From Dromaius novaehollandiae (lineage: Eukaryota; Chordata; Aves; Casuariiformes; Dromaiidae), in assembly GCF_036370855.1 (NCBI RefSeq), contig NC_088101.1, forward strand, positions 7,013,501 to 7,077,500: a stretch of 64,000 nt of DNA, given 5' to 3'. The position numbers and the translations under genes are program-made. How positions within the stretch are numbered: the first letter of the stretch is position 1; each line of letters begins with the position of its first letter. The notes below the pieces were generated by a model. It did not search any database, was not told the DNA's origin, and saw only the letters and a program-made list of their open reading frames with translations. Below are positions 26,036 to 35,587 of this stretch, piece by piece.

Positions 26036-26216
26036 CTGGTTCCTGCCGTGCTGGGGCTGCCTTCAGCGGCGGCTGTTCAGCGCGGGAGCCCGGCAGGGAC
26101 TGTGCGGAGGCGGCGCGGCCGGGGTCCCCTTCAGCCCCGCGTGAGGGCTTGGGACATGGGGCGGGCAGGGCCCGGTGGGGCTGGGCGTCTCACGCAGCCT
26201 TTCTTTCTGCCCACAG
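26032..26216. other. Head-to-head junction between MROH copies B and C
   Basis: Only about 180 bases lie between the first retained exon of B and that of C. Sequence left of 26032 matches gene A up to 6802; sequence right of it is the reverse complement of gene A from about 8180. The switch point shares CAGG with both parents. No CpG island or start codon is present that would serve either gene. Confidence 0.85.
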
Positions 26217-29200
26217 CCGCTCTGCCAGCTCCCCAGGCCCTGCTGGCTCGCCTGCTGGTGAGTAGCGGGGCCCCGGGGAAAGAACTTTTGTGGCTGGGGC
26301 AAGGGCAGAGGGCAGGAGAGACGGTGCTGAGGCCGGTGCCGGGTGCCCCGGGAGGAGGCAGGAGCGTGTCGCAGGGTGCCTGTCAGGGGCTCCTGCTCCT
26401 CCTGTGGCACGGCAGTCCCTGGGCAAAGCCACTGGCTGCCTGCTGCGAGCCGGGGCAGTGCTGACCTGCCTGCCTGCAGGGTAGCCACAGCTCCTGGGGC
26501 AGGAGCGAGCCCATCTCTCTCCTGCCCTGGCCTAGGTGGTGGCGGCAGTGGCTCCACACGCGGGCGGTGGCCGTGGAGCCGCGGCCCTGCAGCTGCTGCA
26601 GGCGCTCCCCGGCACGATCCACGGAGCCGTGGGGGTGAAGTGGGCCGCAGACATCCCCCTGCTGCTGCAGCACCTGGCAGGTAAAGTGCTGGTGGGAGGG
26701 AGAGGCTGGGGGGTGGAGGGGGCAGCAAAATGCCCTCAGCTCCGAACAGGAGGTGAGGAGAGCGGGCAGAGCTGTCCCCGCTGCTGAGGGCAGGATGGTG
26801 TCCCCAGTGCCAGGGACCGTCCCTGTCTGCGGCCGGACCCTCGCCTGGCTGGCAAACCCACTGCGCTACGTTGGGGGGCCCTGGCTTGACGTGGCCTTCG
26901 CCACCCTCCCTTGGGTCCTCCCTTATCCACCCGCGTGGCCGGAGGTTGGTTCCCCGCGAACATGACTCCTTTTTCTCCTGGCTGCAGCCGAGAACACAGA
27001 CGTGGCGCCCTGGACCAACGAGATCGGGCGCCTGCGTGAGAGGCTCAGTGCCGTCACCTCTGAGTCTCTGCTGGCCACCTCCACCAACATCGCGAAGGTA
27101 ACTGGCCCCTGGAGTGCAGAGTGGGGGCCACAATATGTATGTGTGTGTGTGCGTGTGTGTGCGTGTGTGTGTGTGTGTGGGTGCTGCTGTCAGGACGTGA
27201 GTTTTGCATCTGAGCAGCCTGTGAGGTGGTCGCTTGTGTTTCTGATTTCTCCCCAGCTCGTTTGCAAATATTTCCCCCGAGGCCAGGCCTCAGGCTTCAT
27301 GAGCAGCATTGTGGAGAGCCTGCTGTGCACCAGGCCCGTGTGCGCGTGGGCCGCTGAGCGGTGGACGCTCACCTTCCTGGGGGATTGCGGAGAGCAAATA
27401 TTCCAGGAGGAGGTGAGAGAGGCGTTTTTTGCATTCACCTTTGGCTGCTCTCTGTTGTTGGCTGTTGGCCCCGAAGACAGACGGGGAAAGGACGTGCCGA
27501 GCCATTCTTTGTCGCCTTCCTCCTTTCAGGTGCCCAGGCTCGTGCACCTCCTTTACACCTGCCTGCGGAGCACCCGGCAGAGCGCTCGCAGGTGCTTTGT
27601 GCTGCGGGCCGTGTTCCTCCTGGCCCACTCTCACCCACAGCCGGTGCTCGACAGCCTCCTCCAGGCGTGCCTGCCCACAGACAGGTCTGTGCACTCGCCC
27701 TTCCCTCTGCCGCCAGACCCAGCCGTGGGGTGTGCCTGCGTGGGGGGTCCCGGTCGGAAGCAGGTGGTTTTTCCCCAGGAAAGGCGAGCGCTGCAGGATC
27801 ACGGGCTCGTTTCCCTGTCCGGACCTGGGCATCGCCATCCCCGATGCAGACGAGGGGAGCGTTTGGCCTCTCGTGAGGGTGCCGCAGGTACCCGGGGATG
27901 CGGGCTTACGGGCAAGCATCTGTTCCCTTGCAGCGACATGGTGGAGGTGTGGAGGAGCCTGGGGAGAAGCGTCCTGGGGTGCCAAATCCTGGTGTGCTTA
28001 ACTGAAAAGTTAAGGGCAGCGGGAAAGAGCAGCCACAGGAGCGAGTGCTGCACTCGGGAGCTGGGCAGCAGCCAGGCTGCCCTGGAGCCTCGCACGGTAC
28101 GGTCAGCGGCCCAGGCATTAGTGCCACTCCACGTCTGCTTTCCAGCTCGTGCTTCTGCACAAGGGAGTTTTGTGCCCTTTGCGAGTGCCCGTGGAGCCTC
28201 GCGGGGTGCTGTGCCGGGGTGGCGACAGCGTTAGCAGTGTGGGGAGCCGGGACAGTTTGCTGCTGCTGGGCCGCAAGGCTGTCGCTGCAGTGAGAATTGG
28301 AGACAGTGAAAGCTCCCTGGCTGGCAGGGGCCGTGGCTGGTGGGAAAAGCCCTTGTTTTACCAGGTGGCTCTTGGTTGGATTTCTCTGCAGATCACCCAC
28401 GCCCTCTGCGAGGTGGTGTCAGTGCTGCAGAGGAAGACACTGGTCCAGCGCCTGCTTCCCTACCTGCTTCCCGGCCTTCTGAGGCAGGTCAGCGAGACGC
28501 TGGGGGAGGAGCTGGCACCGTCCGTTGGGGACCTGGAGAGCGCTGACATGCCGGGCAGGTGAGGAGCGGCAGTGGCAGGAGTAGGGGCAGGGGCAGGGCT
28601 GGCCTGTGCCCCAGGTCTTTGGTCGTGCAGTCCATGGCCTTGCAGGAGCACCCAATTGTCCCGCTGGCACTGGGCTGCCTCCGTGAGGTGGTGGGACTGG
28701 TCGCTGCAGGGCAGCGCGCCTGGGGATTTGGCCGCAGCACGGTCGTTCCTGCCCATAAACTCTGTGTTGCGGCCGGGGGCCGTTGCGGGGCTCTGCTGAA
28801 GAGAAATCTTCCCCCAAACTGCTGTGCCTGGAGCTTTCTTTGGGTTTTTTCACCAGCCTTTTTGTGGCGGCATTGGAGCTGGTGCTGGCGAGGTGCCTGG
28901 ACAATCGGTGGCTGCGGCTGCTCCGGGAGCAGGGAGCGTGGGCGTCCCTGGCAGAGCCCCGGGCTCACAGCACCGGCGTGTGTCTCCTGGCGAGGTGAGA
29001 GCCCGGGATGCGCCCGGGGAAAGGGCTGCTGGGAGCTTCCTGCGCACTTGGGAGCTCTGCTGAGGTGCAGAGCGGTGTCTGCGTGGGAGCGGGAGAAGGT
29101 GGGAGTCGCGGCCTGCGGCCGTCCCGCGTGACTGCGTGTCACGAGCCTGCTCGTGCTCTGTGCGCAGCGTGCTGCTCCGCGCAGAGCTCGTCCCACAGCG

Positions 29201-31349
29201 CCTGCTGCAGAGCCTCTTCCCCTGGCTGGATTCGCCCTCTGCCAACCTGCGGCTCACGGCCACAGCTTGCTTTGCCGAGGTGAGGCAGCAGCAGAGCAGG
29301 GGGGGCTCGGAGGGGTTCCTGCGTCTCGCCCGGCGCGAATCGCGGCCGATGCTAGCGGCCACGTGACTTGATTGCAGCTGATGAAGGACAAGCTAGTGCA
29401 GGAGAGGAAGCTGCTGAAGCCGCTCCTAGAGGCCTTGGGGGAGAGAGCGCGCGACCCCGTCAGCACCGTGCGGCAGATGGCCGTGAGAGGTCTGGGCAAC
29501 GCGCCCAGCGGAGCACCCGCGAAGGTGAGGCGGCCTTTCCTGGGCTCTGAGCGCAGCCCGGAGTGGAGAGCTGCCCGGGGGGCTTGAGGAGCCCGGAGAG
29601 AGGAGCAGAGGCAGGCGTGGGGCCGTGCTGAGGCCGCGCTCCTCGCTCTGGCATCATCAGGGTGGCAAAGGGGACAAGGGGTGCCGGCTGGGGCTCCTGG
29701 GGCTGGGGTCTGCTCCGGGCTTGCTCCGGCAAGTGCCGTCCTTGGCGCCGCAGCGGAGAGCAGCGGTGAGAGGTGGGAGCAGTGAGCAGTTCATGCGCCT
29801 GTCGCTCTGCAGCTGCGGAGGCACGGGGCGGCCGTGGTGTCGGTGCTGCTCAGAGGCCTGGAGGACGCGGCCAGCACAGAGCTGGCTGCCGAGAGCCTGC
29901 TGGTGCTGGCGAAGGTGCTGGGGCTGCTGGAGGCGAGGGCCGTGGGCTCTGCCTTTGAAGAGATCTCCAGGGCCAGCCGGGCGTTCTGGGGGGCGGTGAG
30001 TGGAGTCGCTCGTTCTCCTGTCGGCAGGCGGGAGTCGTCGCGGGGCCGCCGTCCCCCGCGGGCAGCACCCCGCTGGGGCCAAGTGGCTCGTGCACGGCGC
30101 CCTCGCTCGCAGCCTCTGCCCAACGGCCTTTCTCATTGCAGGAGGAAGAGGTGCTGCGCCGCTCGGCCTTCGTCCTCTATGGCGCCCTGGCCTCCTCCGC
30201 CTCTCGGAGGAGGTCATTTTTCAGCAGAGAGGTGGAGGCGGCATTTCCCAGCCTGGTGCTGCACCTCGGGGACCCGGCCCCGGCCGTCTGCAACGTAAGA
30301 GCCCTTGGGCTGCTCTGGCCGGCGCGTGTTGCCAACGTGTCCGCAGGCCTTGGCTGGTGCTGCTGCGGCGGCGAGGTTCCTCGCTCAGCTCTGGGGCAGG
30401 CGCGCAGCATCCCCGTGACCAGGCCCGGTGCTCTTTTCCAGGCGTGCAAGGTCTCCCTGCACCTGTGTGCCCCGTTTCTGGGGTCGAAGAGGGTGCGGCA
30501 GCGCATCGCCGCAAGCATCGGGCTGAGCGCGGCTGAGCTGCAGGATGAGATCTGCAGGCACCTGGTGAGCGAGCGCTGCGCTGGGGTCGTGTCCCTGCGC
30601 CGGCCGCCCGCCCTGTGGCTCTCGCGCCGGGGGGCCACGTGGGCCTGGGCCGTGGGTGGAGGGAGGATGGAGGGGGGACAGAGGGGTGCTTGGAGCCAGC
30701 GACGAGCTCCTGCGCCCCTACGTTGCCCCAGGCCCAAGACTGCCCCACGCTGCTGGAGAGGCTCTGGAGCACAGCCCGGAGCTGCTGCATGGGGAGCTGC
30801 GTGGCGCCGCAGGCGGCAGCCGTCCACGTCCTGGGTGAGAGGCAGCGCTGGGTTCTGGCACTGCTCGCGGCTGCATTGGGTCGGGTCGGGGTCAGGGGTC
30901 GAGGTTGAGGTCGAGGTGGGGTTGGGGCCATGGCGATGGCCGTGGCCATGTCCTGACAGTGGCATCCTCATGCCAGGCCTCCTCCTGGACACAGCGCCGA
31001 CCGCGTGGCTGCAGCAGCAGGACCTGGCGTTCCTGTCGGGAGGTAGGTGCTGGTGGCTGCACTGCTGCCCCATGGGCCAAGGCGGTGTCCGGAGGCCCCG
31101 CGGATGCCAACAGCTGGGGGTGCGTGGGGCTCGCACGGCCCCAGGGTGCTGCCGGGGAAGCCGCCCTGGCCAGGAGCCATGGGGCGCTGGTGGTATCACG
31201 GCCAGGCGCCCACGGTGCCTCTCCGCGGCATCGGTGTCGTTGCAGCTTGGTGGAGGTGGCGGTCCATCGAGGCCCTCCGCGCGTGGCGGGCAGCAGCCGC
31301 AGTGCCCCACGCCGGGGGCCCCCAGCTGCTCGGGGCAGGAGATCAATAA
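26217..31349 (+). CDS. MROH gene C, 5'-truncated and internally deleted copy
   Basis: Exons: 26217-26257, 26536-26680, then 26988-27097, 27257-27412, 27530-27684, 27934-28096, 28146-28289, 28392-28558, 28615-28687, 28834-28994, 29168-29279, 29378-29524, 29813-29995, 30142-30294, 30442-30564, 30732-30834, 30977-31042, 31246-31349. The first two match gene A exons 7991-7951 and 7672-7528. The next matches 3050-2941, so ten exons (7310-7258 through 3409-3286) are gone. Exon 26536-26680 ends with one base of a codon and exon 26988-27097 starts with the other two, so the deletion leaves the frame intact. The C-terminus ends in GGPQLLGAGDQ followed by TAA inside the polyadenylation hexamer. There is no start codon or promoter of its own. 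Shared small variants make C closer to B than to A. Confidence 0.82.
26741..26746. other. Internal deletion junction in gene C
   Basis: Left side matches the reverse complement of gene A near 7455; right side matches the reverse complement of gene B near 22525. The two parents share GCTCC at the switch. A remnant of the exon equivalent to 3409-3286 (its last few bases and donor) survives just right of the junction, inside what is now an intron. Confidence 0.85.
27135..27179. repeat. GT microsatellite, C copy
   Basis: Same intron as in A and B but longer GT runs and GC interruptions at different places. Confidence 0.9.
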
Positions 31350-31350
31350 A
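31345..31350 (+). terminator. Polyadenylation signal of gene C, overlapping the stop codon
   Basis: AATAAA whose internal TAA (31347-31349) is the in-frame stop of gene C; identical arrangement to gene B. Confidence 0.85.
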
Positions 31351-31489
31351 GCTGCGTCCTCGCAGGGAAAGTGGCAGCCGTGTGGGGCTCTGTGGGGGGT
31401 CTTGCGCCGGCCCCGGCCCTGCCACCCCCCAGATGTGGCCTTGGTGCAGTGTGGCGCTGCCTGGGGACACAGGGGAGTGGAGAGAGCGG

Positions 31490-32060
31490 GGTGAGGGGGG
31501 GCCTGGGGGTGATGGGGGCAGTGGGAGCAGCCTGGGGCACTGGGAGCTCTGGGGTGAGTAGGGCCTATGGGGTGGGACTGGGGATGAGAGGGGCCCCAGG
31601 GGGAGTAGAGGGACCGAGGGGCAAGTGGGGACAGTGGGGCCACTCGGGACACTGAGGGGCACTGGGAGGTGCCTGGGGGCATATGGGACACTGGGGGGCC
31701 TGGGGATACTGGGAGGTGCTTGGGGCGATGGGGGCAGAGGGAGCAGCCTGGGGCCCTGGGGGCACTGGGAGGTGCTTGGGGATACTGCGGACACTGGGGG
31801 ATACCAGGAGGTGCCTGGGGAAATGAGGGGGCACCCAGAGTTGCCCGGGGAGACCAGGGGGAACGGGAGTGAGAGGGCTGATGGGGTGGGACTAGGACTA
31901 GGGCTGGGAGGGGCCCCAGGGGGAGCAGAGGGACCGAGGGGCAAGTGGGGGTGCGGGGAGCACTGGGGCTACTGGGGGGCACTGGGAGGTGCCTGGGGAC
32001 TCCGGGGTCACTGGGGACACTGGGAGGCACTGAGAGGGGCCCCGAGGGGGCAGCGGGCAG
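31490..32060. repeat. Degenerate G-rich minisatellite, right arm
   Basis: Mirror of 17250-17800: units of the type GGGGCACTGGGAGGTGC. Slight differences in unit number from the left arm are visible (for example around 31640-31660). Confidence 0.8.
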
Positions 32061-32129
32061 GGCTGCTCCCCAGGGGCATGGCAGGACCGCGGGTGCGGGG
32101 GGGGGCGCAGCGCTGGGGCCGGGCACGGG

Positions 32130-32560
32130 CAGCCCGGTCCCGCGGCGGGGGAGCGGGACTCACCGTTCGCCCCGCACTGCCGGCACGTCCCACCGGTCAC
32201 CCCGCACTGCCGGCAAGTCCCCTGCAGCGCGCGCGGCCTGGCCGAGGACGGCGGGCTCGTGACACAGGCCGCGGCGGGGCCGTTGCCAGGGCCGGGGCCG
32301 CTCTGAGGCCCGGAGTGCGGGGGCGGGGCCGGGCCGGGGCCGCTCTCGGGGGTGGGGGCGGAGCCGGGAGCTCGGGGGCGGGGCGGTGCCAGGGCGCATG
32401 CGCGGGCCGCCGCGTGCGAGAAGCTCAGTTTGGTCTGTCGCGGCTGCCGTCGTTCTGGTGCCTCCGTCCCACTTCCGTCGCCCCGCGTGGCGCTGGGGGC
32501 GGGGAGGGCGGCGGCCCCAGCTGAGGAGTGGGGGGGGCTCGGCCGCGGGGGAGGGGACGT
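32130..32560. promoter_or_regulatory. CpG-island promoter, right arm
   Basis: Mirror of 16740-17130 with the same GC boxes, NRF1-type palindrome (about 32395) and ETS-like site. The minus-strand candidate first exon (donor near 32160) would run antisense to gene C. In the plus direction it faces the degenerate array at 32.6 kb, the same relation as the CpG island at 55.83-56.6 kb has to its own array. Confidence 0.6.
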
Positions 32561-32599
32561 GGGGGAGAGCCAGGGCTGGGGCTGCGAGCGGGCCGGGGC

Positions 32600-33420
32600 T
32601 GCCGGGCAAAAAGAGGCCACATCCTGCGGGTTTGGGGGCTGGAGGCTGTGTGTTCGAGCCAAGACCAGGTGCCCAAGCCCTGCGTCTCTGAGCTCAGAAG
32701 CAGGGCTGAAGCCCTGTGGTTTTGCATCAGCAGCAGAGGCTTAGCGCGCCATTTTTGCGGTTGGAAGCAGAGGCTAAAGCCTGCGTTTTGGGGGGCCAGA
32801 AACAGGGGCTTTCCTTTAGCTGCTTGTGTGGTTGCAAACTGTGAAGACTAAGGCCTGCGTTTTTGGGGCCTGAAATGGAGGCTTAGTTGGCTGGGTTTTA
32901 TTCTCAAAGCAGAGACCAAGTGCTATGTTTTTGGGTCCAGAAAAGGTGACTGTGTCGTGCGTTTCTGGGACTTGGAAATGGAGGTGAGGCTGACTGTTTT
33001 GGGGTGCTACAACCAGAGGCAGAGTGCTGCATTTCTGGACCCACAAATGGAAGCTTAGTCCCTGTTTTCAAGCGCATTCCCCAGTTCTGGAGGCCTGCAT
33101 TGGGGGGTCCAAAAGAGAGGCTAAGTCCTGTGTTTTCGGGGCCACAAATGGAGGTTCAGTGTGCTGTTTCTGTGCCTGAAAATGGAGACCAAGTCCTGTG
33201 TTGTGGGGACTTGGAAACAGAGGTGAGTCTGGCCATTTCCAGCCCCAAAGTGGGGGATGAGGGGGCCCTTTTTGGGGTGGGGGGAGGCAGAGGGCTGGGG
33301 GGAAAGGGCAGGGTGTGTGGACCCTCCCTGAAAGTGGGGGGGGGTGCAGGGATCTGCGAGTGCCCCAAGGGCAGGGAGGCTGGCATGCACCAGCCCAAAC
33401 CTTGCATCTGAGAGTTTCTG
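32600..33420. repeat. Degenerate 40-60 bp tandem array
   Basis: Recurrent motif of the type GAGGCTAAGTCCTG followed by TTTTTGGGG and GAAAATGGAG, repeated about every 40-60 bases with strong drift. The same motif family forms 56800-57500, and both arrays are followed by a shared stretch containing GGCATGCACCAG. The first units also occur in the left arm at 16458-16740 in reverse complement. Confidence 0.8.
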
Positions 33421-33479
33421 GCACAAAAGCAGTTTTTTGGGGAGAAAAACACCAGTAGGCATCATTGGCCAAGTCCACT

Positions 33480-33900
33480 ATTTATGCAACACTCATCCCC
33501 TCCTTTCAACCCTAATTAACCAGTTAGCTTATAGGTATTGAATCAAGACTGATCACTGAGTCAGTATCAATTCAACAGACCTAAGCAAACTGCTCAATTA
33601 GTTCAATTAGCCAACAGTGATTCAACATATAGAAGCTGATCAGTTAGCATTTACACAATACTTTGAATGCTTACTATTACTTCAGTACCTAAAAGGTAAC
33701 TGGTTATTTAGTAACTAATTAGTCAACAGTGATTCCATACACATAAGGTCATTAGTCAACACTGATTCCATATACATCAGCTAAGGCTTCAGTACTGCTC
33801 CACTATTAAAGCAGTGATTGATTTATGGTGCTGTCAGTACTTTCAATAATAACTAACCAGTTAGCTTATAGGTATTGAATCAGTATGAACTAACGAGTCA
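33480..33900. repeat. AT-rich spacer with short direct repeats
   Basis: A 29-base segment (33517-33545) recurs exactly at 33854-33882, and a unit containing GTCAACAGTGATTCCATA recurs around 33607, 33719 and 33752. A stretch around GTGATTGATTTA and TGTCAGT is shared with 57880-57905, so this spacer is homologous to the one at 57.74-57.92 kb. No gene seen. Confidence 0.75.
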
Positions 33901-33929
33901 ATATTGATGCCATGTACACGAGCTCATTG

Positions 33930-35580
33930 CTCGTCACCATCCCAACACCCCCGCGCTGGTCACTCGCTGACCCCACACAGGGGCTCAGGGCTGCCCCAGC
34001 AGGACCCAGTGACCCCCCCGTCCCAGGACAGCAGCTGCTTCCCAGCTGGGTCACTCTCGCGGGGCCCTGCACCAGAGCAGCCCCAGGCTGCGGGGCCGGG
34101 CAGCAGCGACTCTGGGCTCTCGGCAGCGTCTCTGCGGCTCCATCCGGCTCGGTCGGTCCCGGCAGCCCCGGCCCCGCTGTTCCCTGGCTCCTGGGGTCCT
34201 GCAGGAGGGAAGAGGTGTCCCGTGAGCGCTCGCAGCCCTGTCTGGCTCCGCACCAGGCCCGGTCCAGGGCTCTCCCAGTGGAGGGGCCCCAGCCCAGCGC
34301 CGGTGCCAGCAGCCAAGGGGGAACTGGGGGCGGCCCCTGCCCGAGCCCCCCGGGGATCCCATCAGGAGGGGAGAGAGCCAGGCGGTCCCGGTGTGACCCT
34401 CCCTGCCTCGGTCTGCTCCGGCGACCATCAGTATCTCCATTTCCCCTCCCCGCACACCCAGAGCCCCGTCCCGCCCCTGGTGCCCCCCTCCCCGCTGGTA
34501 TCTGCTGCTTCTGCTGCTCTTGCTCTTCTGCTCCTGTTGCAGCCGCTACTGCCAGGGCCCGGCTCGCCCTGCCCCGCCCCGCCTCGCTGGTTCCGGTACT
34601 GCCCGGGTCCGCCCACGCGCCGTGGGGGCACTGCGGGGCCCGGGCGGTCTCTGGTCCAACACACCTCACCACCCAACAGGGTATGGCTGGAGGGGAAAGC
34701 TCCCGGGGCAGTGGCCACTCGCACAGGGCACATGGGAACATCACATTCGCTGTGTGTCACAGACTGCTTCTACCTATACGCAAAAGAGAAGGGGGACTCT
34801 TGAGAGTTCCCTGGGACACGCAATGCCTATTCCTAACAACCTACCAGAAATGGAGCCGTCTTATTGAATTAGTCTGTTACAGAAGCAATTAAAACGTCTG
34901 TCTTCACTAAGGGCAAAGACTGGCTCTAGTTTTTGGTGACACTTCCTGTGTGCAGGAAAAAACACAGCTAAAAATTGCACAGTTAGGCTTCATTCCCATA
35001 CATCAGAGGGGAAAATTGCTCGCCTTTCCACTCCTGGTCCTGAGGTTAGAAATACAAATAACCTGCACCCCACGATGCGGGATTCAATGATGAACGCAAT
35101 GCCCTTCAAAAGCTTGAGTACTCCAACTGACAGAGATCTCTCTCTAACAGTGCACACTCAGTTGTGCGCGTTTTGCTAATGGCAAAATCTGCAGTCCAAA
35201 TGATGTTGCCTGAGGAACCTGGACGCAGCTCACATCATCAAGAAACACTCTTGACAGAGTGCCTGGTCAAGCACAAGAATGTTTTTTGTACAGTCACTGC
35301 TTACCTTCAGAGACCAGCAGAGGACAAGGCAGCACCTCACAGTGTTACAGCTCGTATGGCGACTCAGACAAGTGCATCTGGAAGTAGCCGCAGACATATT
35401 CGCACAAAGACTCTAGTACTTCAGGCCCTGAGTTCATGTTTATTGTGTGAGACTCATGCGGAGGAGGAAGAAAACCATCTTTATGCAATACTGACAATTC
35501 AGTTTGCCACATATGAACAACATTTATTATCCATTAATTACTGATTCTGTATATTAATACTACAAGGTGTACCTTCTCCC
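33930..35580. other. No supported gene; GC-rich then mixed sequence
   Basis: 33930-34680 is GC-rich with overlapping open frames on both strands and no family resemblance; 34700-35580 is mixed. One 126-codon frame (35164-35544, plus) has ordinary composition but no recognisable domain or splice support. Confidence 0.5.
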
Positions 35581-35587
35581 TTCACCA

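Larger units (their letters stand above)
26741..32826. repeat. Inverted duplication, right arm (pair with 16458-22530)
   Basis: Mirror copy of the left arm. Beyond 32826 it continues into a degenerate tandem array that also follows the CpG island next to gene D, so this side appears to keep the ancestral flank while the left arm was cut. Confidence 0.92.

Noticed and set aside
30177-32126. 649-codon minus-strand frame, proline-rich
   Set aside because: Antisense to gene C exons and running through a minisatellite; the equivalent region around gene B is also open for the same reason.
35164-35544. 126-codon plus-strand frame
   Set aside because: Ordinary length for chance; no recognised motif and no supporting signals.
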